Origin: Marinobacter bohaiensis
GTDB taxonomy: Bacteria; Pseudomonadota; Gammaproteobacteria; Pseudomonadales; Oleiphilaceae
Length of the DNA stretch: 64,000 bases
Direction of reading: 5' to 3'
Assembly: GCF_003258515.1 (NCBI RefSeq)
Contig: NZ_QGEH01000001.1
Span: 2,604,001-2,668,000, forward strand
The position numbers and the translations under genes are program-made. This document shows positions 1 through 9,049 of the stretch, piece by piece; the first letter of the stretch is position 1; each line of letters opens with the position of its first letter. A model generated the notes under the pieces. That model did no database searches. It was not told the origin of the DNA and worked only from the letters and a program-made list of their open reading frames with translations.

Positions 1-1
1 G

Positions 2-1312
2 GGGTTGGCCACCGACGCCCTGGAACAGGAGGCTCGCTTTCTGCCCACGTCCAAGGTGGCCGCCGCGTCGGTGATGGGCGAAGCTCTGTTCGTCGAAGGC
101 CACCTCAAGGAAGCCCTGGCGCGAATGCAGGAAACCGAAACCCTGGCGCGCGCCCACGGCGCCCACCAGAACGTGATCTGGGCCTTGTGCCAGCAGTCGG
201 AAATCAGCGTTGCCATGGGCCTGCTGCAGAAAGCCTATAACGTCCAGGAGCGCGCGTTCCAGTATGCTGAAGAGCATCACCTGCACCACCTCCCGATTCT
301 GGAATTCCTGTTCCGCATCCGCAGCCAGGTCATGTGGGAATGGCATCATCTTGAGAACGCCGAGCGCTGCGCCCTGCAGGGCATCGAGATCCTCGAAGCC
401 CAGGGCGAGCGCTGGCACCTGCAGAGCTACACCACCCTGGCCAAGGTGGCCCAGGCCCGTGGGCGCCAGACCCTGTGCGCCGACTACGTGCAGAAGATCC
501 AGAAGATGCTGGCCTCCGGCGAATACCACATCGACTGGGTCGCCAACTCGCACGCCACCATGCTCTCTTTCTGGGATGCGGTGCGTGACCGCGATGCCAT
601 CCAGCGCTGGCTGACGGCGGCGCCGGAGTACACCATCGACGACGCCACCAACCACTTCCTGCAATGCAATGCCCGCAACTGGGCTCGCGCCTACCTCAGC
701 CTGGAGCAGCCGGAGAAGGCCCGCCCGATTCTCGAGGGATTGCAGCAGGTGGCCGAGCGCACCGGCCTGCAGACGGACCTCAACCGCAACCACATCGCCC
801 TGTCGCATCTCTACTGGCAGCTGGAGAACCGCGACCAGGCCCTGCACCACATGCGCGAGGCGCTGACCCTGGCCAGCACCACCGGCGCCGTGGGCAGCTT
901 CCTGCGCCTGGGCAAGGTGCTGATCAATGTCCTCAAGGGCCTGATCAGCGACCAGTTGATCGACGGTATGGAACTGCAGCGGGCGGAGCGTCTGATCCAG
1001 CTTTCCCAGCAGCAGCGTGATTTCAGCCGGGCCATCCGCATTACCCTGGACGAAGCCATCATTCAGGACATCATCGACCGTCCGGACGTGCCCGAACTGA
1101 TCCGCACCTCGCCGCTGACCCGGCGTGAGTGGCAGATTCTCAGCCTGATCCACGCCGGCCTGTCCAACGACCAGATTGCCGAACATCTGAAAGTGGCGGC
1201 GACCACCGTCAAGACGCACATCCGTAGCCTCTATCAGAAACAGAACATCACGCACCGCTCGGAAGCCATCGAACTGGCCCGCGACCTGCTCAGCAAGATA
1301 CAGGGGGAGTGA
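2..1312 (+). CDS. malT: MalT-type LuxR-family transcriptional activator, 3' part only
   Basis: C-terminal part of a large ATP-dependent LuxR-family regulator; the reading frame is open at the left edge, so the start and the nucleotide-binding domain lie outside the window. About 436 residues are visible. They form a long alpha-helical, TPR-like solenoid (the sugar-sensing part in MalT proteins) followed by a LuxR helix-turn-helix in the last 65 residues, beginning LTRREWQIL and containing the typical IAEHLKVAATTVKTHI segment. The name MalT rests on this architecture and on the maltose genes that follow directly; other LuxR regulators of the LAL class look similar in this part. It would activate mal promoters when maltotriose is bound. 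MalT-box-like sites lie just downstream, before the alpha-glucosidase gene. Confidence 0.85.
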   Translation, partial: GLATDALEQEARFLPTSKVAAASVMGEALFVEGHLKEALARMQETETLARAHGAHQNVIWALCQQSEISVAMGLLQKAYNVQERAFQYAEEHHLHHLPILEFLFRIRSQVMWEWHHLENAERCALQGIEILEAQGERWHLQSYTTLAKVAQARGRQTLCADYVQKIQKMLASGEYHIDWVANSHATMLSFWDAVRDRDAIQRWLTAAPEYTIDDATNHFLQCNARNWARAYLSLEQPEKARPILEGLQQVAERTGLQTDLNRNHIALSHLYWQLENRDQALHHMREALTLASTTGAVGSFLRLGKVLINVLKGLISDQLIDGMELQRAERLIQLSQQQRDFSRAIRITLDEAIIQDIIDRPDVPELIRTSPLTRREWQILSLIHAGLSNDQIAEHLKVAATTVKTHIRSLYQKQNITHRSEAIELARDLLSKIQGE

Positions 1313-1366
1313 TGCGAAAGCCGACGGGGACGGACTCCGGGGCGCCGGCCCGCCCAACGCCGGGAA

Positions 1367-1408
1367 GCTCCTCCGCCCCTCTCCTCCCCCGGACTACGCC
1401 ACCATAAT
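1367..1408. promoter_or_regulatory. Candidate MalT-dependent promoter of the alpha-glucosidase-malK unit
   Basis: Two sites on the minus strand resemble the MalT box GGGGAKGAGG known from enterobacteria: 1380-1389 matches 9 of 10 and 1367-1376 matches 8 of 10, with starts 13 bp apart. A CATAAT hexamer at 1403-1408 is a good -10, which would put the boxes near -30 and -43, where MalT binds when it replaces a -35 element. Between them lies GGCGTAGTC (minus strand, 1392-1400), which recurs exactly between malE and malS. The MalT consensus is taken from E. coli, so its use here is inference. Confidence 0.55.
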
Positions 1409-1509
1409 TACCGCCGGGAGGATGCCCGGGCCAGCACAAGCGCGCACCATAAAGCGATGACAAGAACAAGGGACTCCTTCCCCCCAACCGACTTTGTAGT
1501 GAGTGAGGC

Positions 1510-3126
1510 ATGACAAGAACCGATTCCGACTGGTGGCGCGGCGCCGTCATCTACCAGGTCTATCCACGCAGCTTCTTCGATTCCAACGGCGACGGTATCG
1601 GCGATCTGCCGGGCGTGACCGCCAAACTGGATTACATCGCCGACCTGAACGTGGACGCCATCTGGCTGTCCCCTTTCTTCACCTCCCCGATGAAAGATTT
1701 CGGCTATGACGTATCCGACTACCGCGGCGTGGATCCTATCTTCGGGACACTGGACGACCTGGACAAGCTGATCGCCGAAGCGCACCAGCGCGGCCTGAAA
1801 ATCATGATCGACCAAGTGCTCAGCCATTCCTCCGACCAGCATGCCTGGTTCAAGGAAAGCCGCGCCAGCCGCGACAATCCCAAGGCGGACTGGTACGTCT
1901 GGGCGGACGCCCGCGAGGACGGCACGCCGCCCAACAACTGGCTGTCCGTCTTCGGCGGCTCCGCCTGGGCCTGGGACAGCCGTCGCCGCCAGTACTACCT
2001 GCACAACTTCCTGGCCAGCCAGCCGGACCTGAACTTCCATAACCCGGAGCTGCAGGACCAGATGCTCGAGGAAGTGCGCTTCTGGCTGGAGCGCGGCGTG
2101 GACGGGTTCCGCCTGGACGCCATCAACTTCTGCTTCCACGATCCCGAGCTGCGTGACAACCCGCCCAGCCAGGCGGTTCAGGAAGCCTCTATCGGCGTGC
2201 GCAAGGAAAACCCCTACGCCTACCAGTACCACAAGTACGACAAGACACAGCCGGAGAACCTCGTGTTCCTGCAGCGTCTGCGCGCGCTGCTCGACGAGTA
2301 TCCGGGCACGACCACGGTCGGCGAGATCGGCGACGACAATTCACTGCAGACCATGGCGGATTACACCGGCAACGGCGACAAGCTGCACATGGCCTACTCG
2401 TTCGACCTGCTCACCGAGCAGACCGGCGCCGATTTTATCCGCCACACGGTGGAGACCATCGAATCCAACCTGACCGACGGCTGGCCCTGCTGGGCGATCG
2501 GTAACCACGATGTGGCCCGCGTCGCCAGCCGCTGGCGCGCCCAGTCGCCGGAGCAGCTCAAGCTGTTCATGATCGCCCTGCTGACCCTGCGTGGCAGCGT
2601 CTGCCTGTACCAGGGCGAGGAACTGGGGCTGACCGAAGCCGAGCTGGCGTTCGAGGATCTGGTGGATCCCTACGGCATCAGTTTCTGGCCGGAGTACAAG
2701 GGCCGCGATGGCTGCCGCACGCCCATGCCGTGGCAGCACGATGCGGACCAGGCGGGCTTCTCGTCCGGCAAGCCCTGGCTTCCGGTGGCCGCGGATCACA
2801 AGGCGGCCGCCATTGACGTCCAGGGCGCGGCTCCGGACTCGGTGCTCAACGCCTACCGGGCCTTCCTGGGCTGGCGCCGTGAGCAGGACGTGTTGCTGGC
2901 CGGCGCCATCGAATTCCACGACAGCCCGGCCGACACCCTGCTGTTCAGCCGCCGCGACGGCGACCGGCACCTGCTGGTCGCGCTGAACTTCGGCAGCGAA
3001 AGCGTCACACTGGATTTGCCGGCCTCCGCGCAGCCGATCACCGGCACACCGGGTTGCCTGAAAGGCGACTGGCAGGGAACCCAGGTGACCCTGCCGGCTT
3101 ATGGCGCCGGTGTCGCCGAAGTATAA
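1510..3126 (+). CDS. malA: GH13 family alpha-glucosidase (cytoplasmic, maltose/maltodextrin)
   Basis: Oligosaccharide-hydrolysing GH13 enzyme of 538 residues, closest in pattern to the GH13_23 alpha-glucosidases of marine bacteria such as the Halomonas enzyme. It begins with the family hallmark WWRGAVIYQVYPRSF. The three catalytic acids are visible: nucleophile D203 in GFRLDAINF, acid/base E272 in VGEIGD, and D334 in NHDVAR. There is no signal peptide, so it should act in the cytoplasm on maltose or short maltodextrins brought in by MalEFGK, releasing glucose. It follows malT and precedes malK by 63 nt, probably in one transcript. A GAGG motif sits almost directly before the ATG. The symbol malA is a convenience for alpha-glucosidase; the exact substrate range (maltose, sucrose or isomaltose) cannot be read from sequence. 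Confidence 0.92.
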   Translation: MTRTDSDWWRGAVIYQVYPRSFFDSNGDGIGDLPGVTAKLDYIADLNVDAIWLSPFFTSPMKDFGYDVSDYRGVDPIFGTLDDLDKLIAEAHQRGLKIMIDQVLSHSSDQHAWFKESRASRDNPKADWYVWADAREDGTPPNNWLSVFGGSAWAWDSRRRQYYLHNFLASQPDLNFHNPELQDQMLEEVRFWLERGVDGFRLDAINFCFHDPELRDNPPSQAVQEASIGVRKENPYAYQYHKYDKTQPENLVFLQRLRALLDEYPGTTTVGEIGDDNSLQTMADYTGNGDKLHMAYSFDLLTEQTGADFIRHTVETIESNLTDGWPCWAIGNHDVARVASRWRAQSPEQLKLFMIALLTLRGSVCLYQGEELGLTEAELAFEDLVDPYGISFWPEYKGRDGCRTPMPWQHDADQAGFSSGKPWLPVAADHKAAAIDVQGAAPDSVLNAYRAFLGWRREQDVLLAGAIEFHDSPADTLLFSRRDGDRHLLVALNFGSESVTLDLPASAQPITGTPGCLKGDWQGTQVTLPAYGAGVAEV

Positions 3127-3137
3127 GCCGTACGGTA

Positions 3138-3156
3138 CCGGGGCCCTGTGCCCCGG
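3138..3156 (+). other. Hairpin between alpha-glucosidase and malK
   Basis: Perfect 7-bp stem CCGGGGC/GCCCCGG with a 5-nt loop, directly after the glucosidase stop codon. There is no T-run, so it is not a normal terminator; it may protect or attenuate the transcript. Confidence 0.45.
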
Positions 3157-3189
3157 ACGAATCAAGACCGACAACGAAGAATCAGGACT

Positions 3190-4305
<1,116 letters not shown>

Positions 4306-4349
4306 TCGACGATCTCCTCACACTCTTTTTGACCATTTGTCACGTTATC

Positions 4350-4374
4350 GCCCGCCTCGCCGCGGGCTTTTTTT
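4350..4374 (+). terminator. Rho-independent terminator after malK
   Basis: Stem GCCCGC (4350-4355) with GCGGGC (4362-4367), 6-nt loop, then seven T residues. Confidence 0.88.
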
Positions 4375-4403
4375 CGCCTGCTCCCCCGGTACCTCCCCCA
4401 CAA

Positions 4404-4433
4404 CATGCCGCCGAAGCATAAGCTCCGGAGGGC
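4404..4433 (+). repeat. REP-like element, left copy of an inverted pair
   Basis: 30-bp element that matches the reverse complement of 4861-4890 at 27 of 30 positions. Its core CCGAAGCATAAGCTCCGG (4411-4428) is a slightly decayed copy of the perfect palindrome at 4866-4883. Confidence 0.75.
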
Positions 4434-4505
4434 CCTCTAAAGGGCCCCTTGCTTCATCCTGCAAGCAACCAAGAGCCAACGGCGGTAAAACTCCCAAGCC
4501 TGAAA

Positions 4506-4612
4506 GAAGCGAAGGGATACCCTCGCCGAAGGAAGGACAGGGACGTCCTGGTCGCTATTACGGCCAGGGACGGCCGTTAATAGCAGCGTAGGCGAGGGTA
4601 TCCCTTCGCTTC
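4506..4612. repeat. 107-nt nested palindromic element
   Basis: Perfect 22-bp terminal inverted repeats at 4506-4527 and 4591-4612. Inside is a second hairpin in which GCTATTACGGCC faces GGCCGTTAATAGC with one extra T, and a small CAGG/CCTG repeat near 4538-4549. The shape is that of a BIME or small MITE-like element; no reading frame of interest and no target duplication was recognised. Confidence 0.8.
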
Positions 4613-4860
4613 CCACTGGAGCCCGAATTCCTTAGCTGATGAGATCCGGAGTACGCGAGCCGCCTATCGCAAGACGGCCAACTGGATAAAGAAGCCCATA
4701 CCCCCCGCCTATGCCGTAACACACCTCCCTCCATGGCCTTCTATCCCGGCCAGGGCCTACCTGCCCCTTCTTCAGCAAGGGTTTCCATGAGCTTCAATCG
4801 ATCTTTTGAGGCGTCGCAGGAGGGGCTTTCCAATCCGAGGGAGGGAATCGGGCCCTTCAC

Positions 4861-4890
4861 GCCCTCCGAAGCTTAAGCTTCGGCGACATG
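4861..4890 (-). repeat. REP-like element, right copy of an inverted pair
   Basis: Inverted copy of 4404-4433 (27/30). It contains the perfect 18-bp palindrome CCGAAGCTTAAGCTTCGG at 4866-4883, which differs at only 3 of 18 positions from the palindrome next to the REP-associated transposase at 44271. Confidence 0.75.
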
Positions 4891-4918
4891 TTTGCGGGAA
4901 CGCATGGGGCCATAACGC

Positions 4919-4949
4919 AAAAAGCCCCGGAACAGCCTATATCCGGGGT
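4919..4949 (-). terminator. Rho-independent terminator of malEFG
   Basis: Read on the minus strand: stem CCCCGGA/TCCGGGG (7 bp, 4943-4949 with 4926-4932), 10-nt loop, then a run of five to six T residues. Confidence 0.82.
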
Positions 4950-5038
4950 CGCGTAGGAGGAGGAGCAAAGGTGGAAGACGCAACAACGTCCGCGCAAGCA
5001 GGCGGACGGGCCACCAGGCAGCCCGCCCGCGGGGATCG

Positions 5039-5929
5039 CTAGCCCTTGACGCCACCGGCGGTGAGCCCGCCGACGATCCATTTCTGGCAATACAGGAAGA
5101 TCAACGTGATCGGCAGCCCCGACAGCACCGCCGCGGCGGCGAAATCGCCCCACAGGTAGTTCTGCTCGTAAAGGTACTGCTGAGCCCCGACCGCCAGCGT
5201 GAGCTTGTCGGTGTCCACCAGCAGGATCGAGGCCATCGGGTATTCCATAATGGTCATGATGAACGCCAGGATGAACACCACCATCAAGATCGGCACCGAC
5301 AGCGGCAGCAGGATGTAGCGGAACGCCTGCCAGGTGGTGGCACCGTCGACGATGGCCGCCTCCTCCAGGGATCGATCGATGGAGTCGAAGTAGCCCTTGA
5401 TCGTCCAGATGTGTAGCGCCATACCGCCCAGCGACGCCACGATTACCGCGCCGTGGGTATTCAGCCCCAGCCAGCTGACGTGGTTGCCGATTTCATCGAA
5501 AAGCGCGTACAGCGCCACCAGCGACAGCACCGGCGGGAACATCTGGAAAATCAGCATCGACTTCAGGACAAAGCCCTTACCGGCAAAACGCATGCGCGCG
5601 AAGGCGTAGGCCGCCGTGGTGGACAAGGCCAGGATCAGCACGGACGAGATCACCGCCACCTTGATGGAGTTCCACAGCCACAGCAGCACCGGGAACGGCG
5701 GCTGGGTCACGTTACCCGCCGCATCGGTGTACGGGATACCCAGCGCCAGGGACCAGTGTTCCAGCGAGGGCGTTTCCGGCAGCAGACTGCCGGTGGCAAA
5801 GTTACCGCTGCGGAAGGAGATGGAAATCACCATCAGCAGCGGGAACAGGATCAGTGCGATAAAGCACAGCAGGCCCAGGTGTGAGGCCAGCACCCGGTAT
5901 TTCGTCGAACGCGGTTCTACCATCGCCAT
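5039..5929 (-). CDS. malG: Maltose ABC transporter permease MalG
   Basis: Inner-membrane permease of 296 residues with six predicted hydrophobic segments. The EAA loop that contacts MalK is visible around residues 187-206 ([12 protein letters not shown]). The C-terminus ends [10 protein letters not shown], as in enterobacterial MalG, where this tail reaches into the MalK interface. The start ATG is preceded by AGGAGG at 5-nt spacing, and that Shine-Dalgarno overlaps the malF stop codon, so MalF and MalG are made from one transcript with close coupling. A second ATG two codons in is less well placed. Confidence 0.95.
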   Translation of the reverse strand: MAMVEPRSTKYRVLASHLGLLCFIALILFPLLMVISISFRSGNFATGSLLPETPSLEHWSLALGIPYTDAAGNVTQPPFPVLLWLWNSIKVAVISSVLILALSTTAAYAFARMRFAGKGFVLKSMLIFQMFPPVLSLVALYALFDEIGNHVSWLGLNTHGAVIVASLGGMALHIWTIKGYFDSIDRSLEEAAIVDGATTWQAFRYILLPLSVPILMVVFILAFIMTIMEYPMASILLVDTDKLTLAVGAQQYLYEQNYLWGDFAAAAVLSGLPITLIFLYCQKWIVGGLTAGGVKG

Positions 5930-5938
5930 AGCCGCCTC

Positions 5939-7474
5939 CTAGACCTTGACTTTGGACAGTTTGAGGTTGATCAGGGACAACGCCCCCACCACCAGGAAGA
6001 TGACCGTCGCGATCGCCGCCGCCAGACCAAAGTTCTGGCCGGAATCCTGGAAGGCAATGCGGTAGGTGTAGCTCACCAGCAGGTCGGTCGTGCCCGCCGG
6101 GGTGCTAGCACCGATGATGTCGGGCGCGCCGCCGGTCAACAGGGCAATCAATACGAAGTTGTTGAAGTTGAAGGCGAAGCTGGCGATCAGCAACGGTGCC
6201 AGGGGCTTGAGGATCAACGGGAACGTGATGTTCATCAGGTTGTTGATCGGGCCCGCGCCGTCCATGGCCGAAGCCTCATACAGGTCCCTCGGGATCGCCT
6301 GCAGCAGCCCCATGCACAGCAGCATCATGTAGGGGTAGCCGAGCCAGGTGTTGACGATCAGAATCATCGTCCGCGCCATGGCCGGGTCGCTGAACCAGTC
6401 CGGGCGCATGCCAAACAGGTTCTCAAGCACCAGGTTGATCTCACCGAAGTTCTGGTTGAACAGGCCCTTGAAAACGAGAATCGAGATAAACGCCGGCACC
6501 GCGTATGGCAGGATCAGCATGGTGCGGTAGAAGCCTTTGGCGCGGATCTGGTCCCACTGCAGCAGGTTGGCCAGCAGCAGCCCCAGCACCAGCGTGAAGA
6601 CCACCGTGCCCACCGAGAACAGCAGTGTCCAGATGAAAATCTGCACGAACGGGCCGCTGATCGACGGATCGGTGATGACCTTCAGGTAGTTGTCCCAGCC
6701 GGTGTTGACGGTCCAGCCCGGCACCAGTCGCTCGCCCTCGGCAGTCTCGTAGAAACCGGCGTCGTTATTGGGGAAATAGACCTCCCCGGTGCGAGTGTTG
6801 GTCAGGGTGTCGTTGCCGCTCTTCTCGTACAGCGGCTGGATCGCCGCGAACGCGCGCAGGCTCGCCATGGTCAGCTCGCGCCCGTCCTCCAGCGTCAGGC
6901 TCAGGGATTTGAGTGCGTCCCGCTGCTGGATGATGTCGCGAATCTGCAGCGGCTCGCCGGCCGGCGCCACGCCTGGCTCGACGCCCACGGTGGTTTCGCC
7001 GTCCAGTTGGAAAGGAGCGGAACGCAGGGACCGGCCCTGCCCTTCCAGCACCATCACGTAGCCCTCGCCAGTCTGATACAGCTCGTAGGGATAGCGCGCC
7101 GACTCGGACTGGTAGGAGCGGCCCAGCAGGTTTTCCTGCACCCGCTCGAAGCTCAGCAGGTTACTGGCACTGTAGTTGGTGAAGCCGATGCCTACGGTGT
7201 AGAGCAGCGGGAACACGACGAAAACCGCCATGCCGGCCACCGCCGGGTAAATGTAGCGATGGGCGTACATGCGGCGGTTGACGAAGACAAAGACCGCCGA
7301 GGCGGTCAGCACCAGGAACAGCATCGCGAACACGAATTCGCGCTGGGCGTAGAGGGCAAAGATCAGGTAGAGCGCCATGCCGACCACGGCGGCCAGGACG
7401 CCCCACTTAAGAAGATTTCGGCTCATGAAAGGTCTGTTGGCTGTGCGCGGGTAGGACAGCGTGTCACTTAGCAT
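5939..7474 (-). CDS. malF: Maltose ABC transporter permease MalF
   Basis: Inner-membrane permease, 511 residues, collinear with E. coli MalF (514). Two N-terminal membrane segments and one at about 75-95 are followed by the large periplasmic P2 loop (about 95-275) typical of enteric-type MalF, then five more membrane segments. The EAA loop YEASAMDGAGP is near residue 398. The P2 loop is what touches MalE, so this is a full enteric-type importer. An alternative ATG 16 codons in (MSRNLLKWG) would also fit the family start; neither has a strong Shine-Dalgarno. It is separated from malE by an 89-nt spacer with a very stable hairpin. Confidence 0.95.
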   Translation of the reverse strand: MLSDTLSYPRTANRPFMSRNLLKWGVLAAVVGMALYLIFALYAQREFVFAMLFLVLTASAVFVFVNRRMYAHRYIYPAVAGMAVFVVFPLLYTVGIGFTNYSASNLLSFERVQENLLGRSYQSESARYPYELYQTGEGYVMVLEGQGRSLRSAPFQLDGETTVGVEPGVAPAGEPLQIRDIIQQRDALKSLSLTLEDGRELTMASLRAFAAIQPLYEKSGNDTLTNTRTGEVYFPNNDAGFYETAEGERLVPGWTVNTGWDNYLKVITDPSISGPFVQIFIWTLLFSVGTVVFTLVLGLLLANLLQWDQIRAKGFYRTMLILPYAVPAFISILVFKGLFNQNFGEINLVLENLFGMRPDWFSDPAMARTMILIVNTWLGYPYMMLLCMGLLQAIPRDLYEASAMDGAGPINNLMNITFPLILKPLAPLLIASFAFNFNNFVLIALLTGGAPDIIGASTPAGTTDLLVSYTYRIAFQDSGQNFGLAAAIATVIFLVVGALSLINLKLSKVKV

Positions 7475-7526
7475 TGTAGTCAGCCCCGTCGATTGTCGCC
7501 TGCGGGTCGTTCACGCACGACCGCAT

Positions 7527-7552
7527 CCGGCAGCGGCCGAAGCCGCCGCCGG
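7527..7552 (-). other. UUCG-tetraloop hairpin between malE and malF
   Basis: On the minus strand an 11-bp stem (one G-U pair) CCGGCGGCGGC/GCCGCTGCCGG closes a C(UUCG)G tetraloop. No T-run follows, so transcription should continue into malF. It lies where E. coli has REP sequences that stabilise malE mRNA, so the same role is inferred. Confidence 0.7.
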
Positions 7553-7563
7553 TCAGAGGCTTT

Positions 7564-8760
<1,197 letters not shown>

Positions 8761-8927
8761 TGTGTCAGTACCTCTTCTGTTCTCTGCCTTATTGTTTTTG
8801 TCCGGTGACACCGGAAGGGCATCGGCACCGGATACTTAATGTTTGTATTTATTCCGATCATCGTCATCGTCCGTAAAAACCGCAATGCGGGCATCAGCCC
8901 TGATTTCAATCGCCGAGGCGTAGAACG

Positions 8928-8947
8928 GGGGAGTAGGGGGCGTAGTC
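8928..8947 (+). promoter_or_regulatory. Candidate MalT sites in the malE/malS divergent region
   Basis: 8928-8937 matches GGGGAKGAGG at 9 of 10 positions; directly after it GGCGTAGTC (8939-8947) is identical to a motif beside the MalT-box-like sites upstream of the alpha-glucosidase gene. A TATAAC hexamer at 8993-8998 could serve as -10 for the amylase gene. Confidence 0.5.
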
Positions 8948-9049
8948 GTTTCCGTCTACCCAAGCGGCTTCGGCTTTGCTTACATGCGGCGTTATAACAA
9001 GCGGCGGCAGCCTTTCCCGCCCAACAACAACCCACAGCCGGAGTTCCAG

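Larger units (their letters stand above)
4375..5038. other. Convergent malK/malG interval without a gene; holds REP-like palindromes
   Basis: About 660 bp between two convergent operons. Small open frames here have no ribosome-binding site and mostly read through palindromes, so I call no gene. It contains an inverted pair of 30-bp repeats, one 107-nt nested palindrome between them, and the malEFG terminator. Confidence 0.75.

Noticed and set aside
1415-1424. Third MalT box in direct orientation
   Set aside because: 8 of 10 match, but it would lie at the transcription start, where an activator site is unlikely; kept only as a remark.
3138-3156. Terminator between the alpha-glucosidase and malK genes
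   Set aside because: The hairpin is perfect but has no T-run after it, and malK has no promoter of its own that I can see.
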